From Ruminococcus sp. (GTDB lineage Bacteria > Bacillota > Clostridia > Oscillospirales > Ruminococcaceae): a stretch of DNA of 34,456 nucleotides. This document shows, one piece after another, positions 23,465 through 31,485 of this stretch. Each line of letters opens with the position of its first letter. Positions within the stretch are counted from its first letter, which is position 1. Under the pieces are notes generated by a model. The model had not been told where the DNA came from. It made no database searches and worked only from the letters and a program-made list of their open reading frames with translations. Position numbers and translations under genes: made by a program. The stretch spans positions 1 to 34,456 of the forward strand of contig JAUNOG010000023.1 of assembly GCA_030531185.1 (NCBI GenBank), given 5' to 3'.

Positions 23465-26293
23465 TCACTCGCTCCTTAGCGCAATTACCGGATCCTTCTT
23501 TGCCGCTTTCTTCGCAGGCAGCAGACCTCCGACAAGCGTAATAGCTATACTGATCGCGATCAGTATAACAGAAGAAACAAACGGCAGCTGAGCGGTAAGT
23601 CCTGTTATTCCCGACAGACGCTCTATTATGGAGTTTATCGGTATCAACAGCAGCAGAGATATACCGATACCAATCAGTCCCGAGCAGCAGCCGATGATGA
23701 AGGTTTCAGCGTTGAATACCTGAGATATATTGCGCTTAGACGCTCCGAGAGCACGTAAAATTCCGATCTCTTTTGTTCTTTCCATAACGGAAATGTGCGT
23801 GATAATACCGATCATAATACAGGAAACTACAAGCGATATTGCAACAAAAGCAATAAGCACATATGATATACCGTCAATAATTGTTGTAATGGACGATGTA
23901 AGCAGCGCTACATAATCAGTGTAAGTTATTTGATCGTTTTCGCCCGCAGTTTCGTTGTAATCTGCAATGCATTCGGCAATAGCGTCTTTATCCTCAAAGC
24001 TGTCGGCGTATATGCTGATAGAGGACGGCGCGTCATAGCTTACCTTGCCGAAGCTCTTCATATTATCCTCGTAGGTCGCCCCTGCGATATATTCGTCATA
24101 TAAAGAAATGAGAATATCCTCATCAGGATCGTTTTCAAGCCATTGGTCAAGAGCGGCTGCCATTGCGCTTTCGTCCGTACTCATACCGCCTGCGTTTTCA
24201 GTCTGTTTGCTTTTCTGAGATGCATTTTCCTCAGGAACCGAATCGGATATATCCTCTCCTGCTTGCGTCATTTCAGTACTCTGCGAGCTGTAATAGCTGA
24301 TCATCTGATAAAGAGACGCTTTTTCGGAAATTCCCATTGCTCCGATATATTCCTTTGCAGCCGCGATCTTTGTTTCATCGTCGGGAGCTTCAAATTTCAT
24401 ACCGTTGAGCACATTGATATCGGGAGACCCCTCCTGAGCTTTTATGACAGCGCTTTCGTCCGTATGCGTAATGATGTAGTCGGTCAGCTTGGAGGTGTAA
24501 GCGACAGCCGTTGAAATATCGGCGTTATCCGCGTCTTTGATCGGGCGTACGACGCCTGTGATCTTAAGCTTTACGGCGTTCTCCAAAAGCTGTTCTTCGT
24601 TTAACGCTCCGTCGCCGATATATTCAAAAACGCCGTCATTTTCAATATAATGATCGCAGGCGGGAACAAGATAAAAGGTATGACCGCACACGTCTTCATA
24701 ACCGAAACTTATCTCATTCGCTTCTCCGCCGTTTTCGATTTGCTCTGCGGCAGCTTTATATTGTTCCTCCGTTATAAGCCCCAGCTGATAAAGCGTTCCC
24801 GCAGAAATTCCGTTTTGTTCATTAAGTACCAAAATTACTTCGTCGTAATTTTCAGGCCAGCTGCCGTATAGGATATCATAGCTGTCGGTGACAACCTGAC
24901 TAACGGACGAGCCGTCGGCGCCTGCCATAAGCTCAGAGAAATTTTCCGCACCGAAAGATGAATTGCCTCCAAGCATAGCAGACATAATCCCCATTTTGTT
25001 TCCCGCGCGTGCGCCGTTTCCGCTTTCATCTCCGTCGGAAGAATTTATTTCGGTATCGGCGTCGCTGTCGATCAACGTCCCGTTGTCATCGTAGGAATAC
25101 ACGCTGAAATTCACGTCGTAAGCATATACTACGCCGTTTTCGCCCAGATACTCCCGAATATCGCTGTCAGGGTCGTCAAGATATTTTTTAAACTCCGTCA
25201 GATTGTTCTCTACGATACTGGACGTCATCATCTCGCTTGTTTCAAGCTCGCTGTAGTCGGCGTAAATTCCCGAAAGCTCCTTTTCTTCTTTTGAGCCGTT
25301 CCCGCGTCTTTCATTCACAATATCTTTTCGCTGACCCATAACGCTTGTAAGATCAACGGTTTCGGAACTGATCGTGAGCGGATAAGAGGTCATAGTTTCC
25401 TTCTGCACATCTGAAATATAGGTGCTCATTCCCGTGGAGAGCGCAAGGATCAAGGCTATTCCTATAATTCCGATACTGCCCGCAAACGATGTCAGTACAG
25501 TTCGTCCCTTTTTGGTACGCAAATTATTAAAGCTCAGAGAAAGAGCGGTTAAAAATGACATAGAAACTTTCTTTTTGCTTTTTCTTTTTAAATCATTCTT
25601 TTTGGGAACATCTTCCGCATAAGGCATAGAGTCGCTTATGATCTCTCCGTCAAAAAGCCGCACTATTCTGGTGGAGTATTTTTCGGCAAGCTCGGGATTA
25701 TGAGTAACCATAACGACCAGCTTATCCTTAGCTATCTCTTTGAGCAGCTCCATGATCTGAACGCTGGTTTCAGAATCAAGCGCGCCTGTAGGCTCGTCTG
25801 CCAGCAGAATATCGGGATTGTTGATAAGCGCACGCGCTATTGCCACACGCTGCATCTGACCGCCCGACATCTGATTGGGCTTTTTATGGATATGATTTCC
25901 CAATCCCACCTTTTCAAGCACCTCAATCGCACGTTTGCGCCGCTCTTTCTTTGACACTCCTGCGAGCGTCAGAGCCATTTCTACATTTGCCAGTACGGTC
26001 TGATGCGGGATAAGATTGTAGCTCTGGAACACGAAACCGATAGAGCTGTTGCGGTAAAAATCCCAGTCGGCGTCCTTGTATTTTTTAGTGGAAACGCCGT
26101 TGATTATCAGATCTCCGTCAGTATATCGGTCAAGTCCTCCGATAATGTTGAGCATAGTGGTTTTTCCCGAACCGCTTTGCCCGAGAACAGAAACAAACTC
26201 ATTTTGCCGAAAGCTTATGCTTACGCCTTTTAAAGCTGTTTGTTTCAAGTCGCCTACTTCATAGGTCTTTACAATATTCTTTAATTGCAGCAT
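23465..26293 (-). CDS. MacB-like ABC transporter, ATPase-permease fusion
   Basis: A 942-residue fusion. Residues 1-~230 are a LolD/MacB-type ATPase: Walker A GQSGSGKT (39-46), signature MSGGQMQRVAIARAL, Walker B ILLADEPTGALD. A short basic linker leads to TM1 (~255-285). A very large extracytoplasmic domain of about 500 residues, acidic and Ser/Glu/Asp-rich, comes next. Three C-terminal spans carry the FtsX domain, with the MERTKEIGILRALGASKRNI motif. This type VII architecture acts as a mechanotransmitter on envelope substrates, often for antimicrobial peptide resistance or signalling. It is divergent from a regulator/kinase pair and has activator repeats at its promoter. Confidence 0.92.
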   Translation of the reverse strand: MLQLKNIVKTYEVGDLKQTALKGVSISFRQNEFVSVLGQSGSGKTTMLNIIGGLDRYTDGDLIINGVSTKKYKDADWDFYRNSSIGFVFQSYNLIPHQTVLANVEMALTLAGVSKKERRKRAIEVLEKVGLGNHIHKKPNQMSGGQMQRVAIARALINNPDILLADEPTGALDSETSVQIMELLKEIAKDKLVVMVTHNPELAEKYSTRIVRLFDGEIISDSMPYAEDVPKKNDLKRKSKKKVSMSFLTALSLSFNNLRTKKGRTVLTSFAGSIGIIGIALILALSTGMSTYISDVQKETMTSYPLTISSETVDLTSVMGQRKDIVNERRGNGSKEEKELSGIYADYSELETSEMMTSSIVENNLTEFKKYLDDPDSDIREYLGENGVVYAYDVNFSVYSYDDNGTLIDSDADTEINSSDGDESGNGARAGNKMGIMSAMLGGNSSFGAENFSELMAGADGSSVSQVVTDSYDILYGSWPENYDEVILVLNEQNGISAGTLYQLGLITEEQYKAAAEQIENGGEANEISFGYEDVCGHTFYLVPACDHYIENDGVFEYIGDGALNEEQLLENAVKLKITGVVRPIKDADNADISTAVAYTSKLTDYIITHTDESAVIKAQEGSPDINVLNGMKFEAPDDETKIAAAKEYIGAMGISEKASLYQMISYYSSQSTEMTQAGEDISDSVPEENASQKSKQTENAGGMSTDESAMAAALDQWLENDPDEDILISLYDEYIAGATYEDNMKSFGKVSYDAPSSISIYADSFEDKDAIAECIADYNETAGENDQITYTDYVALLTSSITTIIDGISYVLIAFVAISLVVSCIMIGIITHISVMERTKEIGILRALGASKRNISQVFNAETFIIGCCSGLIGIGISLLLLIPINSIIERLSGITGLTAQLPFVSSVILIAISIAITLVGGLLPAKKAAKKDPVIALRSE

Positions 26294-26319
26294 TTGATTA
26301 CCTCCTGTCTTACGGCGTT

Positions 26320-26375
26320 ATTTTACCACACAAAAATAAACTCTCGGACACGCCAAAATAAACTCAGCATAAACT
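26320..26375 (-). promoter_or_regulatory. Activator-type promoter and operator of the MacB-like gene
   Basis: Minus strand: -10 box TAAAAT (26320-26325), no -35 consensus. AGTTTAT occurs three times in the same orientation at 26369-26375, 26358-26364 and 26336-26342, that is with 11- and 22-bp phasing. The proximal copy ends 10 bp before the -10 box. Two of the copies sit in an identical 11-mer GAGTTTATTTT. Confidence 0.68.
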
Positions 26376-26390
26376 GAAATTTTTTAAAAG

Positions 26391-26421
26391 TTTACACAAA
26401 CGTATATTTTTATGGTATAAT
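26391..26421 (+). promoter_or_regulatory. Probable promoter of the module B regulator/kinase operon
   Basis: TATAAT (26416-26421) with TTTACA (26391-26396) at a long 19-bp spacing, 23 bp before the regulator start. AGTTTAC at 26389-26395 overlaps the -35 box and resembles the operator unit of the divergent promoter. Confidence 0.5.
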
Positions 26422-26444
26422 AAGCATATAAGGAGCTGATAATT

Positions 26445-27119
26445 ATGTTCAACATTCTGGTAGTTGAAGATAACCCCGATATGCGCGAGCTTTTCTGCAC
26501 CGTTCTTTCAGACAGCGGATACAATTCCATTGCCGCAGCGGACGGTAAAGAAGCTCTGGACATTATGGAGGAAAAATATATAGATCTGATCGTAGCGGAT
26601 ATTATGATGCCCAATATGGACGGCTGCGAACTGACGAGATCCCTGCGGGATTCGGGGTACGATCTGCCGATACTTATGGTCACCGCAAAGGATCAGTTTG
26701 AAGATATGCAGTACGGATTCCGTTCGGGTGCAGACGATTATATGATAAAGCCTATTAATGTCAGAGAGCTTGTTCTGCGTGTGGAGGCTTTGCTGCGGAG
26801 AGCTAAGATATCAAGCGAAAAGAAAATCACAGTCGGTTCTACGACGCTCGATTACGACGCGCTTACCGTGACCTTGCGCGGCAAAGAAACTATCCTTCCT
26901 CAGAAAGAATTCTATCTGCTGTACAAACTGCTCTCATACCCTAACAAGATATTTACCCGTCAGCAGCTTATGGACGAGATATGGGGAATGTTCTCCGAAA
27001 CCGACGAACGGACCGTAAACACTCATATCAACCGTCTGCGCGACAGATTTGCGGACTGCGAGGATTTTGAAATTATAACCGTCAGGGGACTTGGCTACAA
27101 GGCGGTGAAAAAAGTATGA
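26445..27119 (+). CDS. OmpR-family response regulator, module B
   Basis: A 224-residue regulator. The receiver has Glu8/Asp9, phospho-acceptor Asp52 in IVADIMMPNMDG, Thr in MVTAKD and Lys in MIKPIN. The OmpR/PhoB winged helix has PQKEFYLLYKLLSYPN, TDERTVNTHINRLRDRF and VRGLGYKAV. It is closely similar to the module A regulator, suggesting duplication of the whole module. It follows AAGGAG and overlaps its kinase by 4 bp. It is the likely binder of the AGTTTAT repeats on both sides of its operon. Confidence 0.94.
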   Translation: MFNILVVEDNPDMRELFCTVLSDSGYNSIAAADGKEALDIMEEKYIDLIVADIMMPNMDGCELTRSLRDSGYDLPILMVTAKDQFEDMQYGFRSGADDYMIKPINVRELVLRVEALLRRAKISSEKKITVGSTTLDYDALTVTLRGKETILPQKEFYLLYKLLSYPNKIFTRQQLMDEIWGMFSETDERTVNTHINRLRDRFADCEDFEIITVRGLGYKAVKKV

Positions 27120-28174
27120 TAAAATCAAAATGCGGAACTCATTCGCGGCTGTGGCTGTATTTTACAGGCGTCGTTTTCGGTACTATTATGCTGGGATTTA
27201 TTCTGACTACGGCTGTATGGTTTATTTTGTACAAACTGGGCGTGATCGTTTTTGCTCCCAAAGAGCGGCATATCCCTCTGCTGCTTTTCGCGTTCGGAAG
27301 TCTTGCGATCGGGGTAATGATCGCGCTGCTTGTCGGCAGGCTGATCATCAGACCTATTCAAAGTATCGGCAACGCTTTTGACGAGCTTTCCAAGGGAAAC
27401 TTTTCGGTAAGGGTATCTGAAGATCAGAAGTTGGAAGAGATACGCGATATGGCAAAGCATTTTAACGAAATGACCTTCGACCTATCGCATATTGAAACGC
27501 TGCGCAGTGATTTTGTGGTTAATGTTTCGCATGAATTCAAAACGCCTATCGCGGCTATAGAGGGATATGCGACATTGCTGGGAAATCCGTCGATAACGCA
27601 GGAAAAGCACGACAGATATGTTGAAAAGATACTCGATAATTCACGGCGGCTGTCAAACTTGTCCAGCGATATACTTACTCTTTCCAAGCTTGAAAATCAG
27701 GAAACGATACCAAATCAAAAGTACTACCGTCTTGACGAGCAGCTGCGCAGACTGGTTCTTTCTCTGGAAAATAAATGGACGGCAAGGAACATTGTGTTTG
27801 ACATTGAGCTTCCCAAGGTGAATTTTTACGGCAGTGAACAAATGCTTGACAGAGTGTGGCTCAACATACTCGATAACGCGATCAAGCACTCGCCTGACGG
27901 CGGAACGGTCACCGTTGAAATATCTCAGTCCGAATATACGGTATCCGTTTCAATTTCCGACTGCGGAGAGGGAATGAGCGAGGACGTTCAAAAGCATATT
28001 TTTGAAAAATTTTATCAGGCCGACAGCTCAAGAAAATCGGAAGGAAACGGACTGGGATTAGCGCTGGCAAAGCGTATCACGGATTTATGCAAAGGTGAGA
28101 TCTCAGTTGAGAGCGGCATAGGGAACGGAAGCAAGTTTATTGTATCGCTGCCCATAAAACAGAAATCGTCATAG
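27116..28174 (+). CDS. Sensor histidine kinase (intramembrane-sensing type), module B
   Basis: A 352-residue kinase with two spans (about 13-39 and 53-75) joined by a short ~13-residue outside loop. HAMP (~75-128) follows, then HisKA with His139 in VSHEFKTP, and a HATPase domain with an N box (WLNILDNAIKH), DCGEGM and GNGLGLALAK. The short loop argues for sensing in the membrane or through the MacB-like transporter encoded divergently. No strong terminator separates it from the following EFR1-type gene 77 bp downstream. Confidence 0.92.
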   Translation: MIKSKCGTHSRLWLYFTGVVFGTIMLGFILTTAVWFILYKLGVIVFAPKERHIPLLLFAFGSLAIGVMIALLVGRLIIRPIQSIGNAFDELSKGNFSVRVSEDQKLEEIRDMAKHFNEMTFDLSHIETLRSDFVVNVSHEFKTPIAAIEGYATLLGNPSITQEKHDRYVEKILDNSRRLSNLSSDILTLSKLENQETIPNQKYYRLDEQLRRLVLSLENKWTARNIVFDIELPKVNFYGSEQMLDRVWLNILDNAIKHSPDGGTVTVEISQSEYTVSVSISDCGEGMSEDVQKHIFEKFYQADSSRKSEGNGLGLALAKRITDLCKGEISVESGIGNGSKFIVSLPIKQKSS

Positions 28175-28182
28175 GCTGTGAA

Positions 28183-28216
28183 AGTTTATCTTAAGTTGTC
28201 CTTTGTGTGATAATAT
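28183..28216 (+). promoter_or_regulatory. Activator-type promoter of the EFR1-type gene
   Basis: AGTTTAT (28183-28189) and AGTTGTC (28194-28200) are in 11-bp phase. The second ends 10 bp before TAATAT (28211-28216). From the proximal repeat through the -10 box, 17 of 23 positions match the MacB-like promoter, including a shared TTTGTGTG spacer. No -35 consensus is present. Confidence 0.58.
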
Positions 28217-28251
28217 ATTTGTACAAAATATATTTATTTGGAGGAATAAAA

Positions 28252-28995
28252 ATGGTACTTTATTTCAGCGGCACAGGCAACAGCAGACATACCGCAAAGA
28301 TTATCGCAAATGCGTCCGGCGACGAGGTGATTTCTGTCAATGACAGATTGAAATTTCACGATTATTCGCCTGTTCATTCGGACAAACCCTTTGTCTTTGT
28401 ATGACCGGTTTACGCGGGAAGATTTCCCCGCGTAATGGATAAATACATAGACGCGGTTACATTTACAGGCAGTAAAAAGGCATATTTCGTGGCGACCTGC
28501 GCGCAGACGCCGTGGCTTACCGTAAAGTACGCCGAAAGGCTCTGCGAACGGAAGAACTTTTCTATGCTCGGATTTAATTCGGTTGTAATGCCGCAGGGAT
28601 ATATTGCAGGCGGAGGAACACAGCCAAAAAACGTAAACGATGAAATTCTTTCCAAAGCAGAGCCTGAAATACGGAAAATAGCCGATAAAATAGCGGCGGG
28701 CAGGGAGCTTGAAAAGCAAAAACCGGGCAGCGGCGTGATGTCCGATATTCTCAACCCGATCATGTACTCTTTTATGATAAGCTCCAAGAAATTCTATGTC
28801 AACAGCAAATGCAGCGGCTGCGGTAAATGCGCCGAAAGATGTCCGCTGAATAATATTAAGACGGCGAGCGGAAAACCTGTATGGGGAAATGAATGCACGC
28901 ACTGTATGGCTTGCATTGCGGGATGTCCCAATGAAGCGATTGAATATGGAAAGAAAACTATCGGTAAGCCAAGATATTTTCTTGATGAGGATTAA
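28252..28995 (+). pseudogene. EFR1-type flavodoxin/ferredoxin protein with one in-frame TGA
   Basis: Read as one frame, this is a 247-residue protein with a TGA at codon 51 (28402-28404). The N-terminal flavodoxin-like part has the FMN phosphate loop FSGTGNSRHTA. The C-terminal part carries two [4Fe-4S] motifs, CSGCGKCAERCP and CTHCMACIAGCP. The order matches EFR1-type iron-sulfur flavoproteins, electron carriers of anaerobes. The TGA lies just before PVYAGRFPR, where relatives have P-x-Y-A-W-R-x-P; my recollection is that the interrupted position can be Cys or Thr. No frameshift and no second stop is present, and AGGAATAAAA precedes the start. It may be a recent nonsense mutant, a sequence error, or a selenocysteine codon. 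Translation could restart at 28435 but would lack the FMN loop. Confidence 0.8.
28411..28434 (+). other. Hairpin directly after the in-frame TGA
   Basis: 8-bp perfect stem (28411-28418 with 28427-28434), six of eight pairs G-C. Two further A-T pairs are possible with one bulged C, leaving a 3-nt loop GAT. The stem starts 6 nt after the TGA and its apical loop is 16 nt from it, within the range described for bacterial SECIS elements. That it acts as one is unproven. Confidence 0.5.
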
Positions 28996-29000
28996 ACGAA

Positions 29001-29036
29001 GCGCACCGCAGAGAATAACATCTGCGGTGCGCTGTT
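29001..29036 (+). terminator. Terminator after the EFR1-type gene
   Basis: 12-bp perfect stem (29001-29012 with 29021-29032), 8-nt loop, then TGTTTTAG. It begins 5 bp after the stop, between convergent genes, and may serve both. Confidence 0.82.
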
Positions 29037-29054
29037 TTAGTCGATATTTTGAAA

Positions 29055-30314
29055 TTATGCTTTAATGTACTGTCCCTTGACCTCGTCATAGGTCTTGCAG
29101 AACCTTGCGTGCGATATCTTAGTAGCCGACGACATATTATCGTCGACCTGCGCGTCGCAGACATAAACCTGTCCGTTGATAGTTACCTCTACCCACATAT
29201 GATAGCCGTAACCGCCTGCCGCCATAGCTGTCATACCGTCCACGGTCTTTGCGTCAAAACCGATATATCTCAGCATATAAGCGTACACTCTCGAATACTC
29301 CGTACAGGTACCGTAACCGTCCTCAAGAACAGCCTTTACGGGATCGTTCCAGCCGCCGTAGTCATAATAAGTGTTCTTAATAAGGTAATCGTAGCAGGCA
29401 AGAGCCTTTTCGTAATTGCTCATATCGTCCGTGATTATCTTATCCAGATATTTTGTCAATATCTTATGATCGTTACCCGTCAAGCATTGATCGGGATTAA
29501 GCTTAGCCGCGTTAAACCTTGTCTCGGGAGTAGTTCCGTTATCCGTAACGGGTTTCTGCGGGAGAACCGTTGTATCAGGCGTTGTAGTCGGCTGAGTTGT
29601 GATAGCGGGCGTTGTAGTCGTGGTCGGTTTTGCGGTGGTCGTTGCAGTAGTTGTTGTCGTAGTCTTTTTTGAAGTAGTCGTCGTTTCTTTTGTTGTAGTT
29701 TCCTTAGTGGTCTTAGCGGTCGTTTCAGCCGTAGCAGCCTTTGTGGTTGACCTTGTAGTCTCCTTAGTCGTTTCAGCTGTGGTTTCCGAAGACGTCTCAG
29801 GTTCCGTCACATCTGAAGAAACGGTCGTTACGGGAGCCGTTTCAGTCTGAGAGGAAGTCTCATCAGACGACGTTACTGTTTTATCGGTAATCTTAGGCGT
29901 AGTTGTGGTTTCTGCCTCAGTCTTGAAAGTTACAGCCTCGGACGTTACAGCCGAAACCGCCGCCGTTTCGGCAACATAAATACGCTTAACGCCTCCTGTT
30001 TTCCTTTCGGCAGTCGTTTCGGACTTTGGAGCAGCGGTTTCATTAACGGCAGTTTCCTGCGCCTTTTTCTCAGCGGCAGTCGTAGTGACGATCTCCGTTT
30101 TAACTTCTTCCGAAACTGTTATCTCGCCCTGATTTATCGTGGTTACTGTGGTCGTAACGGAAACGTTATCCGCCTTATATTCCGCAGAAGGCAATACGTC
30201 GCAGGGAACGATCTCAGTTCTGTCCAGCTCCGCAAAGCCTGCGCAGCTAAGCGCAAAAATACCGCAGCAAGCCAAAGCCACAGCCTTTGATTTACCTGTT
30301 TTTAAATTGCTCAT
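29055..30314 (-). CDS. Secreted transglutaminase-like protein with Thr-rich linker
   Basis: A 419-residue protein with three parts. An N-terminal signal segment (basic SNLKTGKSK, then a hydrophobic stretch ending CAGFA) predicts export. A ~200-residue Thr/Glu/Ala-rich region follows, with runs such as KTTTTTTATTTAKPTTTTTP, like the linkers of Ruminococcus cell-surface proteins. The C-terminal domain is transglutaminase/protease-like, with Cys in YGTCTEYSRVYAYML, His in YGYHMWVEV and Asp in VCDAQVDD. Such domains may act as peptidases or crosslinkers; which applies is unknown. Start 30314 is chosen because AAGGGAGAG precedes it; a GTG three codons upstream is closer to that site. Confidence 0.85.
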   Translation of the reverse strand: MSNLKTGKSKAVALACCGIFALSCAGFAELDRTEIVPCDVLPSAEYKADNVSVTTTVTTINQGEITVSEEVKTEIVTTTAAEKKAQETAVNETAAPKSETTAERKTGGVKRIYVAETAAVSAVTSEAVTFKTEAETTTTPKITDKTVTSSDETSSQTETAPVTTVSSDVTEPETSSETTAETTKETTRSTTKAATAETTAKTTKETTTKETTTTSKKTTTTTTATTTAKPTTTTTPAITTQPTTTPDTTVLPQKPVTDNGTTPETRFNAAKLNPDQCLTGNDHKILTKYLDKIITDDMSNYEKALACYDYLIKNTYYDYGGWNDPVKAVLEDGYGTCTEYSRVYAYMLRYIGFDAKTVDGMTAMAAGGYGYHMWVEVTINGQVYVCDAQVDDNMSSATKISHARFCKTYDEVKGQYIKA

Positions 30315-30403
30315 TTCGACCACTCTCCCTTTAACGAAAGTTAAAAACTAATTTTTACACACATCGGTTAAAATCATTATTTTATATCTTTTCAACCTTT
30401 ATA

Positions 30404-30432
30404 ATTATATACAATAAGGTTACAAATGTCAA
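30404..30432 (-). promoter_or_regulatory. Promoter of the transglutaminase-like gene
   Basis: Minus strand: perfect TTGACA (30427-30432) and TATAAT (30404-30409), 17-bp spacer. The predicted 5' leader is about 80 nt. Confidence 0.88.
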
Positions 30433-30641
30433 CGTCAATTGTTACCAATTTCACGTAAAATCCCCTAAATTCGGGATAAAAAAGTTACAATTATGAACAT
30501 TTAATTAACAATCACACGTTTTAATTTGTGCATTTTTAAGTTAATCGTAAATTTTACCCGCTTTTTTTCGTCATTTTGACAAATTTACTGAAATTTATAT
30601 TAACGATACCAAAAAACGTACAGAATTCAGTCCATAAAAAC

Positions 30642-30680
30642 AGACAGAAAAAAGCGTCCGCCAAAAAGACGAACGCTTTT
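30642..30680 (-). terminator. Terminator of the ferredoxin gene
   Basis: Minus-strand hairpin with an 8-bp stem (30673-30680 with 30650-30657), extendable past one mismatch, followed by a T-run. It begins 14 bp after the stop. Confidence 0.8.
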
Positions 30681-30693
30681 ATGTAAGCTAAAA

Positions 30694-30864
30694 TTATTCA
30701 GCCTTAGGTGCTCCTACAGGACATACGCCCTCGCAAGCGCCGCAGTCGAGACAAGCGTCTGCGTCGATAACATACTTGCCGTCACCCTCAGAAATTGCGC
30801 CTACAGGACATCCCTCTGCGCAAGCGCCGCACATAATGCAATCTTCACTGATCTTATAAGCCAT
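30694..30864 (-). CDS. 2[4Fe-4S] clostridial-type ferredoxin
   Basis: A 56-residue ferredoxin with two cluster motifs, CIMCGACAEGCP and CLDCGACEGVCP, of the small clostridial type. It is a low-potential electron carrier in the cytoplasm for enzymes such as pyruvate or indolepyruvate ferredoxin oxidoreductases, one subunit of which is encoded about 2.5 kb upstream. The start at 30864 follows GAAGGAGGT; a longer reading from 30900 is not supported. It has its own promoter and terminator. Confidence 0.95.
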   Translation of the reverse strand: MAYKISEDCIMCGACAEGCPVGAISEGDGKYVIDADACLDCGACEGVCPVGAPKAE

Positions 30865-30929
30865 TTTAATGACCTCCTTCAATAATCTAAAACACAGCAT
30901 TAGCTGAGATACAGCTTTGCTATAATTCT

Positions 30930-30957
30930 ATAATACCACAATTATAAAAAAATGCAA
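30930..30957 (-). promoter_or_regulatory. Promoter of the ferredoxin gene
   Basis: Minus strand TTGCAT (30952-30957) and TATTAT (30930-30935), 16-bp spacer. The leader (30896-30921) can fold into an imperfect stem-loop of unknown meaning. Confidence 0.55.
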
Positions 30958-31007
30958 GCCCCTTTAGATTAATTTCATTAAAATTTCACAAATGGAAATA
31001 TAAGACT

Positions 31008-31442
31008 TTAAATTCTGCTCAGCTGCTCCTCGGAAAGCATTTTACAGTCCGCCTCTGCAAGAGCCTGTTCAGCCTTGTCGTTGCTGTCCACTCTGAGGAT
31101 AAGACAAGCGGTTCCCTCCGCAGTATTAAGGAACGCCGCATACATATATTCTACGCTGATATTGTCCTTATACAGAGTTTCCATTATCCTAGCCATACCG
31201 CAGGGCTTGTCTTGTACCTCTACGGCTATAACATTCGTAAGCGTGACCGAGCAGTTATTTTCCCTGAGAACCGCCACAGCCTTCTCCGCGTCGCTTACTA
31301 TCAGTCTCATAATGCCGAAATCCTTTGTGTCCGCAATGGAGACAGCTCTTATATTAATTCCTGCGCCGCCGAGAATTCCCGTAATTGCGGACAGTCTGCC
31401 GGGTCTGTTTTCCACGAATACCGATAACTGTTTTACTGTCAT
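31008..31442 (-). CDS. Tandem ACT-domain protein
   Basis: A 144-residue protein made of two ACT domains. The first has ENRPGRLSAITGILGGAGINIRA; the second, from about residue 72, has DKPCGMARIMETLYKDNISVEYMYA. ACT domains bind amino acids as allosteric effectors. Stand-alone tandem ACT proteins are commonly found beside phenylacetate-CoA ligase and indolepyruvate oxidoreductase genes, as here, so sensing of aromatic or branched amino acids is the likely role. It follows paaK by 43 bp with a GGGAGGT ribosome site and is the last gene of the operon. Confidence 0.88.
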   Translation of the reverse strand: MTVKQLSVFVENRPGRLSAITGILGGAGINIRAVSIADTKDFGIMRLIVSDAEKAVAVLRENNCSVTLTNVIAVEVQDKPCGMARIMETLYKDNISVEYMYAAFLNTAEGTACLILRVDSNDKAEQALAEADCKMLSEEQLSRI

Positions 31443-31485
31443 AATATGACCTCCCTTATAATTATTTCAGTCTGAAAAATCAAGA

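Larger units (their letters stand above)
30315..30693. other. A+T-rich intergenic region, 379 bp
   Basis: It holds the transglutaminase gene promoter (30404-30432) with an inverted repeat AATTGTTACCAATT (30437-30450) just upstream of its -35 box, a small ATCCC/GGGAT stem (30461-30478), and the ferredoxin terminator near 30648-30680. I see no gene in the rest. Confidence 0.6.

Noticed and set aside
28402-28404. TGA as a reassigned sense codon (genetic code change)
   Set aside because: mtaB and the MacB-like gene end in TGA at the expected C-termini, so TGA is a normal stop here. Only selenocysteine recoding or mutation remain.
29049-29850. Long plus-strand frames opposite the transglutaminase-like gene
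   Set aside because: They are low-complexity shadows (Val-rich) of the Thr-rich linker and have no ribosome site of their own.
30461-30478. ATCCC/GGGAT stem as part of a riboswitch
   Set aside because: It lies upstream of the promoter of the transglutaminase-like gene, so it is not in its leader, and no larger aptamer fold is visible.
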